Of a DNA stretch of 29,869 nucleotides, positions 15,745-22,895 are shown in pieces. Position 1 is the stretch's first letter, and every line of letters begins with the position of its first letter. The position numbers and the translations under genes were made by a program. Origin of the DNA: Lachnoclostridium sp. UBA903. GTDB taxonomy: Bacteria > Bacillota > Clostridia > Lachnospirales > Lachnospiraceae. The notes below the pieces were generated by a model. That model saw only the letters and a list, made by a program, of their open reading frames with translations, searched no databases and was not told where the DNA came from. Where the stretch lies: positions 1 through 29,869 of the forward strand of contig DBEP01000024.1 of the NCBI GenBank assembly GCA_002294045.1, given 5' to 3'.

Positions 15745-15806
15745 GCAATATGGACTTTCTTAAGAAGAGAAGATGTCAGACGGCAATGCAGGATGGGTAT
15801 AAGTTT

Positions 15807-16139
15807 ATGGAAAATAAAGAGCTCCTGAGACGTTTTTTTGAATTGGAAAACAGAAGAGACTGGACTGCTTATGAAACCTTTCTACACTCTGACATAGAAT
15901 GGATTTTGTATCATGAGGGAGGAAGCCAGGTTATTTCAGGTGTGGAAAACTATATGAACAAAATAAGAACGGCATATTACGGCAATCATGATACGTTTTT
16001 ATGTGAAGCTTTTTTTTCTTCCACATCGGGCGACAGGATAACGGCGATACTTATAAACAACCATGGAAAGCGCTCCACAGACATTTTTGAATTTGAAAAC
16101 GGATTGATAAGAAGGGAATGGGAGTTTCTGCTTGGCTGA
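15807..16139 (+). CDS. Small NTF2-like / SnoaL-like protein
   Basis: 110 residues from ATG 15807. The frame is open from ATG 15750, but MENKELLRRFFELENRRDW is the normal start of this family and the extra 19 residues look non-coding; no start has a strong ribosome binding site. The NTF2-like pattern is clear: an N-terminal helix, YETFLHSDIEWILYHEGG, then GVENYMNKIRTAYYG and strands GDRITAILINNHGKRSTDIF and LIRREWEFLLG. Pocket residues are aromatic and acidic. Function unknown; it may be a ligand-binding or isomerase-like protein. It probably shares the transcript of the Eis-like gene. Confidence 0.72.
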   Translation: MENKELLRRFFELENRRDWTAYETFLHSDIEWILYHEGGSQVISGVENYMNKIRTAYYGNHDTFLCEAFFSSTSGDRITAILINNHGKRSTDIFEFENGLIRREWEFLLG

Positions 16140-16215
16140 ATTTACCCATGTATTCCTTGCCTTTGTGACCGTTTACAGACCGGATAATATTGTGAATTAA
16201 TTAAGCTTTGACTGC

Positions 16216-16264
16216 TTGACAAAAGCAGAATCTATTTATATAATGAACTTATATTCAATTCATT
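16216..16264 (+). promoter_or_regulatory. Consensus promoter with possible operator for the TetR gene
   Basis: -35 TTGACA (16216-16221), exactly 17 bp, -10 TATAAT (16239-16244). An inverted repeat AATGAA-N11-TTCATT (16242-16264) overlaps the -10 and start site, a usual place for TetR autorepression. Confidence 0.7.
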
Positions 16265-16283
16265 GTATAAAAGGAGTATTTCT

Positions 16284-16880
16284 ATGGCTCGCACGAAGGA
16301 ACAAAATGATAAAATGTCTTTGGCAACCAAAAAGAAGATTATGGAAGCCGGGCTGAAATTATTTTCTCAAAAAGGATTTTCCATGACAAGCATTAAAGAT
16401 ATTGCACAGACCGCGGGAATCAGCACGGGCCTTATCTACCGGCATTTTTCATCTAAAGATGAGCTGTTCGGAGAACTGTTGGAGAATACCATCCGGGAAT
16501 TATCCAAAGCAATACAATTTCTAAGTTCACATGTTTCACCCCTTCAGGCTTTTGCTGAAATGACATCCGATCTTCTGAAAGATATCCGGTCAAGTGAAGA
16601 ATTATCCTGTTATTTTCTTCTGGTAACCCGTTCCATTTTAGAGGAGGAGGCGTTAGTTCAACTGGCGGGATTACAAAAAAGTGACTTATCATTATTTGAA
16701 AAGGCCGCTGAGTTAATTGAAAAGGGGCAGGAGCTGGGTGAATTCAAACCGGGAAATCCCTTTAAGCTGTCGCTTTTGTATTTTTCGGCTATCCAGGGAA
16801 TGGCACAAATGAAGCTGTTTATGGGAGAAAGATATATTGCGCCTGAAGTACAGGACATAATGGCGCTTTTATTGCGGTAA
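16284..16880 (+). CDS. TetR/AcrR family transcriptional regulator
   Basis: 198 residues. ATG 16284 has AAAGGAG 7-8 nt upstream. The HTH is in the first 65 residues: KKKIMEAGLKLFSQKGFSMTSIKD, then IAQTAGISTGLIYRHFSSKDELF, with the TxxxIAxxAGxSxGxxYxxF signature. The rest is a helical ligand-binding domain (residues 70-198) with no clear ligand. An inverted repeat lies over its promoter, so it probably represses itself. A GNAT gene follows 53 bp downstream on the same strand and is the likely regulated partner. Confidence 0.9.
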   Translation: MARTKEQNDKMSLATKKKIMEAGLKLFSQKGFSMTSIKDIAQTAGISTGLIYRHFSSKDELFGELLENTIRELSKAIQFLSSHVSPLQAFAEMTSDLLKDIRSSEELSCYFLLVTRSILEEEALVQLAGLQKSDLSLFEKAAELIEKGQELGEFKPGNPFKLSLLYFSAIQGMAQMKLFMGERYIAPEVQDIMALLLR

Positions 16881-16933
16881 CACCGCCGGCAGGGGCATTA
16901 AACAGAACTGGAATTATAAGGAGGAAATACGTT

Positions 16934-17533
16934 ATGAACGAAAAAAATATTACTATTAAACGAATGGCAGACTATGAGTATAATGTTCGTTATGAAGCGG
17001 CGGATGTGTTTGTAGACGGATATTACAGGGAGCTGTCTTTTTTGAATAAAGATAAGGAAAAACTTAAATCCGCATTTAAAAACACGTTCCATCCAGATGT
17101 TTTCTATCTGGCTGAAATAGACGGAAAGATTGCGGGAATACTTGCCTGTGCTGATTGCCGGCAGCGTGCCATGACCATAGATAAAGCGGTTATGAAAAAA
17201 GAGTTCGGCTTTATTGTGGGGAATCTGGTATATTTCTTTTTAAAAGGTGAGTTTAACACTCCTTTAGCCTATCCGGCAGATACGGCTTATATCGAATGTG
17301 TCGCAACAAGCGGAGCGGCACGTGGAAAAGGTGTTTGTACGGCGCTGTTTCAGCATGTTATGCAGGAGCTGCCATATAATAAATTTATATTAGAGGTAGT
17401 GGATACCAATCAGAATGCTTACCGTCTGTATAAAAAATTGGGGTTTACGGAGTTTAAACGTAAACCTGAAAAACATTCCAAACTCAAAGGCTTTCATGAA
17501 AGGATTTATATGAATTGGTATAAAGATAAATGA
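16934..17533 (+). CDS. GNAT family N-acetyltransferase
   Basis: 199 residues. The ATG follows AAGGAGG at 9 nt. Acetyl-CoA motif: YIECVATSGAARGKGVCTALF, with the R-G-K-G-V pyrophosphate loop at about 129-134, then FILEVVDTNQNAYRLYKKLGF, a typical GNAT end with an asparagine for the cofactor and a YxxLGF strand. The fold is a single complete domain. It is encoded just after a TetR gene in the same direction, so its expression is likely ligand-induced. Acceptor unknown. Confidence 0.87.
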   Translation: MNEKNITIKRMADYEYNVRYEAADVFVDGYYRELSFLNKDKEKLKSAFKNTFHPDVFYLAEIDGKIAGILACADCRQRAMTIDKAVMKKEFGFIVGNLVYFFLKGEFNTPLAYPADTAYIECVATSGAARGKGVCTALFQHVMQELPYNKFILEVVDTNQNAYRLYKKLGFTEFKRKPEKHSKLKGFHERIYMNWYKDK

Positions 17534-17750
17534 CAAACTTTCCGGCCGGTCAGGAAAGCGGCAATATAAAGCTTGAGAAATTACAGATAAAAAACAGGAG
17601 AACGGTATAAACTAATTAATAAACGAATTCTATCTTAATTAGGGAGTTTTAGCCATCATTTCCGAAAGCTATTTTTCTCCTGGGATTATTTTTCGACCTG
17701 TGTTTTTCTTGCGGCATCGGATTTTTTCTTGTGGCAAAGGACTTTTGAAG
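17534..17750. other. Intergenic DNA upstream of the Mg2+ transporter promoter
   Basis: AT-rich and T-rich (runs such as TTTTTCTTG near 17703 and 17724), with a short CCGGCCGG palindrome at 17541-17548 just after the GNAT gene. No supported gene. Confidence 0.4.
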
Positions 17751-17779
17751 TTGACTTGACTGTGTACGGATGCTATTAT
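17751..17779 (+). promoter_or_regulatory. Promoter for the mgtA leader transcript
   Basis: -35 TTGACT (17751-17756), 17-bp spacer, -10 TATTAT (17774-17779). It gives a 5' leader of about 250 nt before the transporter gene. Confidence 0.65.
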
Positions 17780-17831
17780 TAAAAGGATGGATAGAAATTA
17801 CCCGTCAAATATTTTTCAAAGGAGTGAAACA

Positions 17832-17942
17832 ATGGACGATAAACCTCGAAGTCCCGTTAGAAGGCTTCAATCCTCATGTGGAAACATAAACCAATCAGCC
17901 GGCGCTTACCGCAGGCTTTCGTCCATTGTGCACAAATGCTGA
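17832..17942 (+). CDS. 36-residue leader peptide upstream of the Mg2+ transporter (MgtL-like arrangement)
   Basis: ATG 17832 follows AAAGGAGTG at good spacing and encodes 36 residues beginning MDDKPRSPVRRLQSSC. Two early acidic residues and two prolines (P5, P8) precede an RR-L pair. Salmonella MgtL, the Mg2+-sensing leader peptide of mgtA, has the same style (acidic and proline codons, then RRR-L); the resemblance is in composition and position, not a proven homology. Start-codon bases AATGGACG (17831-17838) can pair with CGTCCATT (17920-17927) at the 3' end of the ORF, and GTCCAT there can instead pair with ATGGAC (17942-17947) just after it, so ribosome position would choose between folds. 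Coding potential is supported by the ribosome binding site and position only. Confidence 0.5.
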   Translation: MDDKPRSPVRRLQSSCGNINQSAGAYRRLSSIVHKC

Positions 17943-17964
17943 TGGACTAATCTGCCTGTGTTTT
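17910..17964 (+). promoter_or_regulatory. Compound hairpin in the mgtA leader, attenuator candidate
   Basis: Outer stem CGCAGGC (17910-17916) / GCCTGTG (17954-17960), 7 bp with one G-U. Inner stem GTCCAT (17921-17926) / ATGGAC (17942-17947). TTTTA follows at once, a weak U-tract. The 5' half lies inside the leader ORF, so translation to the stop would open it. Whether it terminates transcription is not shown by sequence. Confidence 0.45.
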
Positions 17965-18019
17965 ACTGCCGCCTTATGGATGGCTTATTGGTACTTTTTG
18001 TGTTTTCACGGAGAATCAT

Positions 18020-18091
18020 ATGAAAGAAAGGAATGATTTCAGTGAAATTTATGAACAAAAAAACTATTACCAGGCAGATTCTAAAAAATAA
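18020..18091 (+). other. 23-codon ORF overlapping the mgtA start out of frame
   Basis: ATG 18020 has GGAGA 6 nt upstream (better spaced than the ATG starts of mgtA) and runs 23 codons to TAA at 18091, through the first codons of mgtA in another frame. It could tune initiation of mgtA or be chance. Confidence 0.3.
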
Positions 18092-20687
18092 ACAGGATAC
18101 GGAAAGAAAACTCCGTTCCTATGCTTTTTTAACGGAAGAAGAATTATTTACGGACCTTTCCGTCATGCGGGAGGGCCTAACAGCCGAAGAGGCTGAAAAC
18201 AGGCAAACCGAATTTGGGAAAAATGTTATTACTGTAGGAAACAAAAATTCGGTTCTGCACAGGCTGCGGGAGGCAGTTGTCAACCCTTTCAACATCGTTT
18301 TGCTAATCATTGCGGTTATCATTTATTTTACGGATGTTGTGGTGTCTTCAAGACCCGATTACTTTACGGTTATTATTATTTTATCGCTGGTGTTCTTATC
18401 CAGCACGGTTGCCTTTGTACAAACCCAGCGTTCCAATGCTGCCACGGAAAAGCTTTCCAAAATGATATCAAACAAAACGGATATCTGGCGGGACGGGAAA
18501 CTGGCAGAAATACCAATGGACGAAGTTGTGCCCGGGGATATTGTCAGGCTTTCGGCTGGGGATATGCTCCCGGCCGACGTACGCTTTTTATCTACAAAAG
18601 ATACTTTTATCGCACAGGCAGCTTTGACAGGCGAATCCAATCCGGTGGAAAAATTCAGCGAAATACTTAACGAGCCGGATGCCGCTCTGACAGATTTGCA
18701 GAATATCGGCTTTATGGGGTCCAACGTAGTAAGCGGAAGTGCTGCGGCTGTGGTTCTGGCGACCGGCAACGGTACTTATTTTGGGTCCATGGCTAAGTCC
18801 CTGTCCGGCGACAGGGCAAAAAACAGTTTTGAACGCGGTGTGGATTCGGTCAGCGGCCTTTTGGTCCGGATGATGCTTATTATACTTCCTGTTGTTTTCC
18901 TGATTAATGGGCTGGCTAAAAGTGACTGGACGGGTGCGCTGCTTTTTGCCATCAGTATTGCTGTCGGGCTTACACCGGAAATGCTGCCTGTCATTATGAC
19001 CTCAACTTTGGCAAAAGGAGCAGTTTCTATGTCAAAGCATAAGGTCATTGTCCGTACTCTTGGTGCAATACAGACATTCGGAGAAATGAATGTGCTTTGC
19101 ACTGACAAAACCGGAACGCTGACTGAGGATAAAATTGTACTGGAAAAGTATATGAACCTGCATGGTGAGGATGACACCCGTATACTCCGCCATGCTTACC
19201 TTAACAGTTATTTTCAAACAGGACTTAAAAATCTGATTGACCTTGCCATCATAAATAGAGCCGTACAAAACGGGCAGGAAAATATGCTTGATGCTTATGT
19301 GCGTGTGGATGAAATCCCATTTGATTTCTCCCGCCGCAGAATGAGTGTGGTTCTGGCGGACAAAAGCGGAAAGCGGCAGCTCATCACAAAGGGAGCCGTA
19401 GAGGAGATTATCTCTATCTCATCCTTTGTAGAGCTGAATGGGCAGGTTTTGCCGATGAATGAAGAAGCCAGGCGCATCGCATCGGCAACTTATGAAAAAC
19501 ACAATGCCGAAGGCCTGCGGATGATTGCTGTGGCGCAGAAGAACGAAGTTCCCGGCAGCGGAGCTTTCAGTGTAGCTGATGAACGGGATATGGTTCTAAT
19601 TGGTTTTGTAGGTTTTCTTGATCCGCCTAAAGAGAGCGCGAAAGCCGCAATTGCCGCTCTTCGGGAACACGGGGTACGAACGGTTGTCCTCACCGGAGAC
19701 AGCGAAGGCGTGGCCGTGAAGGTCTGCGGCAAAGTAGGCGTGGATACTTCCCGTCTTCTGACAGGACGTGACTTGGACCGGATGGACGACACTGCTTTGT
19801 CTGATGCGGTGATTACCTGTGATTTATTCGCAAAATTATCTCCCTCCCAAAAGGAGCGGGTTGTTAAAGCATTTCAGTCAGTCGGGCATACGGTGGGATA
19901 TATGGGTGACGGCATTAACGATGCACCGCCGCTGCATCAGGCAGATGTAGGCATTTCCGTGGACAGTGCCGTGGATATTGCCAAAGAAACCGCGGATATC
20001 ATACTGCTGAAAAAAGATCTGATGGTGCTTGAAGAGGGCGTAATAGAAGGCCGGCGTACCTTCGGAAATATTATTAAATATATTAAAATGGCGGCCAGCG
20101 GCAATTTCGGCAACATGATTTCAGTAATTGCCGCGAGTATATTCCTGCCGTTTCTGCCCATGCTGCCGGTACACATATTAACACAGAACCTGCTCTGTGA
20201 TTTCTCCCAAATGGGTATTCCCTTTGACAGTGTAGATAAGGAATATATTAAAAAGCCGCGCAAATGGGAGACAAGGTCAATTCAGTCCTTTATGGCTTTT
20301 ATGGGGCCGCTTAGTTCTGTTTTTGATATTTTGTGCTTTGCCGTTATGTGGTGGGTTGTCGGCGCCAATACGACGGAGCTTTCACCGCTGTTCCAGTGCG
20401 GATGGTTTGTATTTGGAACGGTATCGCAGGTATTGGTCATTCATATGATTCGTACGGCAAAAACCCCCTTTATACAGAGCCGTCCGTCCATGCCGCTTTT
20501 TCTGTCCACATTTATTGTAGCGGCTGTTGCGCTTATGACCGGCTTTACGGACTTTGCAATCGGACTTGATATGCTGCGCCTGCCGTTATTGTTTGCTCCA
20601 TGGCTGGCAGTAATTCTGGCAGGGTACCTTCTCTGTGTACAGCTTATCAAAAAGTTATATGTAAGCCGTTTTGGGGAATGGATGTAA
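18042..20687 (+). CDS. mgtA: Mg2+-translocating P-type ATPase, MgtA/MgtB type
   Basis: 881 residues from GTG 18042, 9 nt after AAGGA. ATG 18033 abuts that box and ATG 18051 is 18 nt away, so the start is not certain. All P-type motifs are present: TGES in the actuator domain (about 196-199), phosphorylated Asp in DKTGTLT (about 355-361), TGD at LTGDSEG and GDGINDAPP in the hinge. TM4 has VGLTPEMLPVIM, the P-E-M-L-P form specific to the P3B Mg2+ group. Three C-terminal hydrophobic pairs complete the ten-helix plan. It imports Mg2+ across the plasma membrane at ATP cost. A roughly 250-nt leader with a peptide ORF and hairpin precedes it, pointing to Mg2+-dependent control. It is monocistronic. 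Confidence 0.93.
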   Translation: MKFMNKKTITRQILKNKQDTERKLRSYAFLTEEELFTDLSVMREGLTAEEAENRQTEFGKNVITVGNKNSVLHRLREAVVNPFNIVLLIIAVIIYFTDVVVSSRPDYFTVIIILSLVFLSSTVAFVQTQRSNAATEKLSKMISNKTDIWRDGKLAEIPMDEVVPGDIVRLSAGDMLPADVRFLSTKDTFIAQAALTGESNPVEKFSEILNEPDAALTDLQNIGFMGSNVVSGSAAAVVLATGNGTYFGSMAKSLSGDRAKNSFERGVDSVSGLLVRMMLIILPVVFLINGLAKSDWTGALLFAISIAVGLTPEMLPVIMTSTLAKGAVSMSKHKVIVRTLGAIQTFGEMNVLCTDKTGTLTEDKIVLEKYMNLHGEDDTRILRHAYLNSYFQTGLKNLIDLAIINRAVQNGQENMLDAYVRVDEIPFDFSRRRMSVVLADKSGKRQLITKGAVEEIISISSFVELNGQVLPMNEEARRIASATYEKHNAEGLRMIAVAQKNEVPGSGAFSVADERDMVLIGFVGFLDPPKESAKAAIAALREHGVRTVVLTGDSEGVAVKVCGKVGVDTSRLLTGRDLDRMDDTALSDAVITCDLFAKLSPSQKERVVKAFQSVGHTVGYMGDGINDAPPLHQADVGISVDSAVDIAKETADIILLKKDLMVLEEGVIEGRRTFGNIIKYIKMAASGNFGNMISVIAASIFLPFLPMLPVHILTQNLLCDFSQMGIPFDSVDKEYIKKPRKWETRSIQSFMAFMGPLSSVFDILCFAVMWWVVGANTTELSPLFQCGWFVFGTVSQVLVIHMIRTAKTPFIQSRPSMPLFLSTFIVAAVALMTGFTDFAIGLDMLRLPLLFAPWLAVILAGYLLCVQLIKKLYVSRFGEWM

Positions 20688-20954
20688 TACGAAAAGCAGG
20701 CAATATAATTATAAAGTCGAAATATCGGATTAATTGTAAAAAAATGCAATATAAATGTAAAATATGCCGCTGTATATAAATGTAAAATTATGCTAATATT
20801 TATATAGAAGTATAATTCATTTACGGTTTATCCGTGGCATTAATGCTTCATCGGCTGAAGGAATCATGGAAGTATATTTCTTTTTATCATCGGGACATTA
20901 AAGATGGATATACGAATCAAATATCTGCAGGAATTTTGACAGGATACCCGTTAA
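20688..20954. other. Intergenic DNA with three related direct repeats
   Basis: TGTAAAA-n-ATGC occurs at 20735, 20756 and 20781 (21 and 25 bp apart); the last two extend to ATATAAATGTAAAAT. These look like regulator sites. A TTGACA at 20936-20941 could be a -35 for the downstream glucanase gene. No convincing ORF. Confidence 0.45.
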
Positions 20955-21016
20955 CTGTAATTTCAGTCCATAGAGTATCGTGTAAATAGTTCTATTTACG
21001 CACTCTGAAATAACAG
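20955..21016 (+). promoter_or_regulatory. 62-nt nested hairpin upstream of the glucanase gene
   Basis: Three nested stems: CTGTAATTTC (20955-20964) with GAAATAACAG (21007-21016), one mismatch; AGAGT (20972-20976) with ACTCT (21002-21006); GTAAATAG (20982-20989) with CTATTTAC (20992-20999). No T-run follows, so it is not a plain terminator. It could be an RNA element of the 5' UTR or a DNA operator. It does not match a riboswitch class I know. Confidence 0.5.
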
Positions 21017-21188
21017 TCACATTCAGATACAATGTATTATGTCAGGCAGTGATTATCTGCAGGAAATTTATGTCATAGAGCCGGTGTTAAAAAGAGGTGA
21101 TTCCAATGTTCACATAATAAAAATAATAATAGGGGTTTTTATTATCCAAGAAAGAGTTATTTTTGAGTAATGAGAGGAGAAAATGATT

Positions 21189-22424
21189 ATGTTTAAAAGA
21201 AGAAAACTACTTAGTTTATTTTTAATGGTGATTTTATTTGCAACTTTATTGCCGGCCCCGAAGGCGGAGGCTGCCACCTGGAATCTGGTGTGGAGTGATG
21301 AATTCAACGGCTCTTCCCTGAATACTTCCAATTGGACTTATGAGACCGGTACAGGCAGCGGAGGATGGGGTAATAATGAGCTTCAGTATTATACCGGCCG
21401 TTCGGAAAACGTGCAGGTTACCGGCGGAAATCTTGTTATCACGGCCAGGCGGGAATCTTATGGCGGGATGAATTATACATCCGCCAGGATAAAAACCCAG
21501 GGTCTTAAAAGCTTTACTTACGGAAAAGTAGAAGCAAGAATTAAATTGCCGACAGGACAGGGGTTATGGCCGGCATTCTGGATGCTGGGAACAAATATTA
21601 CATCCGTGGGCTGGCCGTATTGCGGTGAAATAGACATTATGGAACGTGTAAATTTTAATTCTTATGTTAACGGCACTGTGCACTGGGATGCTAACGGGTA
21701 TGCTTCTTACGGAAGAACATCCGGTAACCTTGATTTCTCCCAATACCATGTTTACAGTATTGAATGGGATTCCAGCTACATCAGATGGTTCGTAGACGGT
21801 GTACAGTATAATGAATTTTATATTGCAAATAACACCGGCAATACGGAGGAATTCCAAAGACCGTTTTTCCTCCTGTTAAATCTTGCGGTAGGCGGCAACT
21901 GGCCGGGAAGCCCGAACAGTTCCACTCCTTTCCCGTCCCAGATGCTGGTTGATTATGTACGTGTATACCAGGCTTCTTCTTCCAGCTCTATTGTAAGCGG
22001 AGGTGTTTATACCTTGGCGGCCAAATGCAGCGGAAAAGTCCTGGATGTTGTTGATGCTTCAACCGCAGACGGTGCTAAAATGCAGCAATGGACCAATTAT
22101 ACTGCCAGTAACCAGCAGTTCAGAGTAGATGACATGGGAAGCGGATACTACAGGCTTACGGCAGTCCACAGCGGAAAAGTATTGGATGTACCAAATTATT
22201 CACCAGACAGGGGGGTCCAGCTGCAGCAATGCTGGGACAACGGCTCGGATGCGCAGAGATGGAGGATTGTTGATGTGGGGAACGGTTACTACAAGCTGAT
22301 TTCCAAAACCAGCGGTCTGGCAATGGACGTATCCAACTCTTCAACGGCGGATGGTGCGGTAGTACAGCAGTGGACCGATAATGGTACGGATGCCCAGAAA
22401 TGGTTATTTACAAGAATTAATTAG
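21189..22424 (+). CDS. Secreted GH16 endo-beta-glucanase with CBM13 (ricin-type) domain
   Basis: 411 residues from ATG 21189, 9 nt after GGAG; ATG 21183 is too close to the box. A signal peptide (KRRKLLSLFLMVILFATLLP, likely cut after KAEA, about residue 28) precedes a GH16 catalytic domain (about 30-262) with WSDEFNGSSLNTSNW at the start and GEIDIMERV, where E147, D149 and E152 are the retaining nucleophile, assisting Asp and acid/base. The M in EIDIME and the surroundings (GLWPAFWMLG, HWDANGYASYG) are those of laminarinase/beta-1,3(4)-glucanases. Residues about 270-411 are a CBM13 beta-trefoil with three repeats (GKVLDVVDAS, GKVLDVPNYS, GLAMDVSNSS, each ending QxW-like QQW/QRW/QKW). Extracellular glucan cleavage. 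It has its own terminator. Confidence 0.93.
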   Translation: MFKRRKLLSLFLMVILFATLLPAPKAEAATWNLVWSDEFNGSSLNTSNWTYETGTGSGGWGNNELQYYTGRSENVQVTGGNLVITARRESYGGMNYTSARIKTQGLKSFTYGKVEARIKLPTGQGLWPAFWMLGTNITSVGWPYCGEIDIMERVNFNSYVNGTVHWDANGYASYGRTSGNLDFSQYHVYSIEWDSSYIRWFVDGVQYNEFYIANNTGNTEEFQRPFFLLLNLAVGGNWPGSPNSSTPFPSQMLVDYVRVYQASSSSSIVSGGVYTLAAKCSGKVLDVVDASTADGAKMQQWTNYTASNQQFRVDDMGSGYYRLTAVHSGKVLDVPNYSPDRGVQLQQCWDNGSDAQRWRIVDVGNGYYKLISKTSGLAMDVSNSSTADGAVVQQWTDNGTDAQKWLFTRIN

Positions 22425-22524
22425 TATATTGTAAACTTTCCTATGTTTGCGGAAAATATTGCCTCAGATAAGCGGGCGGCAATCCGCAGGCACGGAGAAA
22501 GGGAAAAAATCGTTATAAATTAAG

Positions 22525-22570
22525 AGGACATGCTGCATACTGATTTAATCAGAATGCAGCATGTCCTTTC
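22525..22570 (+). terminator. Strong terminator after the glucanase gene
   Basis: 14-bp stem AGGACATGCTGCAT / ATGCAGCATGTCCT, one internal A-A mismatch, then a further CTGAT/ATCAG stem, then TTCTT. About 100 nt after the stop. Confidence 0.8.
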
Positions 22571-22576
22571 TTATAA

Positions 22577-22774
22577 CATTATTATACCATGTCCGCAAGC
22601 TCCCATGGTGTGCGCCACTTTGTGGCGTTGATGCGCACTCACTACGTTCGGCGCGGGTATAATGTCTGCCGACATTATACCATGTCCGCAGGCTCCCATG
22701 GTGTGCGCCACTTTGTGGCGTTGATGCGCACTCACTTTGTTCGGCGCAGGTATAATGTCTGTCGACATTATACC
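22577..22774. repeat. Two tandem 93-bp palindromic elements (MITE-like)
   Basis: Unit 1 is 22582-22674, unit 2 is 22675-22767, with about 5 differences in 93 positions, and the start of a third (TTATACC) at 22768. Each unit is bounded by inverted ends GACATTATACC / GGTATAATGTC (11 bp, perfect at 22656-22681 and 22749-22774, degenerate at the left edge near 22577). Inside are CGCCAC-TTT-GTGGCG and GTGCGC/GCGCAC hairpins. Minus-strand open frames here are low-complexity shadows, not genes. Confidence 0.85.
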
Positions 22775-22895
22775 ATAGCCTGGGGAAAATTTTAAGGCTG
22801 TTTTTAAATTTGAAAATAATGTAAAATAAGCAGTAAGATTTGTTCAATGTTTTACCAGTTTTTATTATAAAACCTAAGTTTGGAGGAGGATATTT

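Noticed and set aside
17786..18032. M-box (ykoK) magnesium riboswitch
   Set aside because: The conserved M-box core sequences were not found; the leader has a peptide ORF and different pairings instead.
20843..20989. 49-codon plus-strand frame upstream of the glucanase
   Set aside because: No ribosome binding site, ends inside the nested hairpin, no recognisable product.
22577..22774. CRISPR-like array
   Set aside because: Units are 93 bp, repeat end to end without variable spacers and are themselves palindromic; no cas genes nearby.
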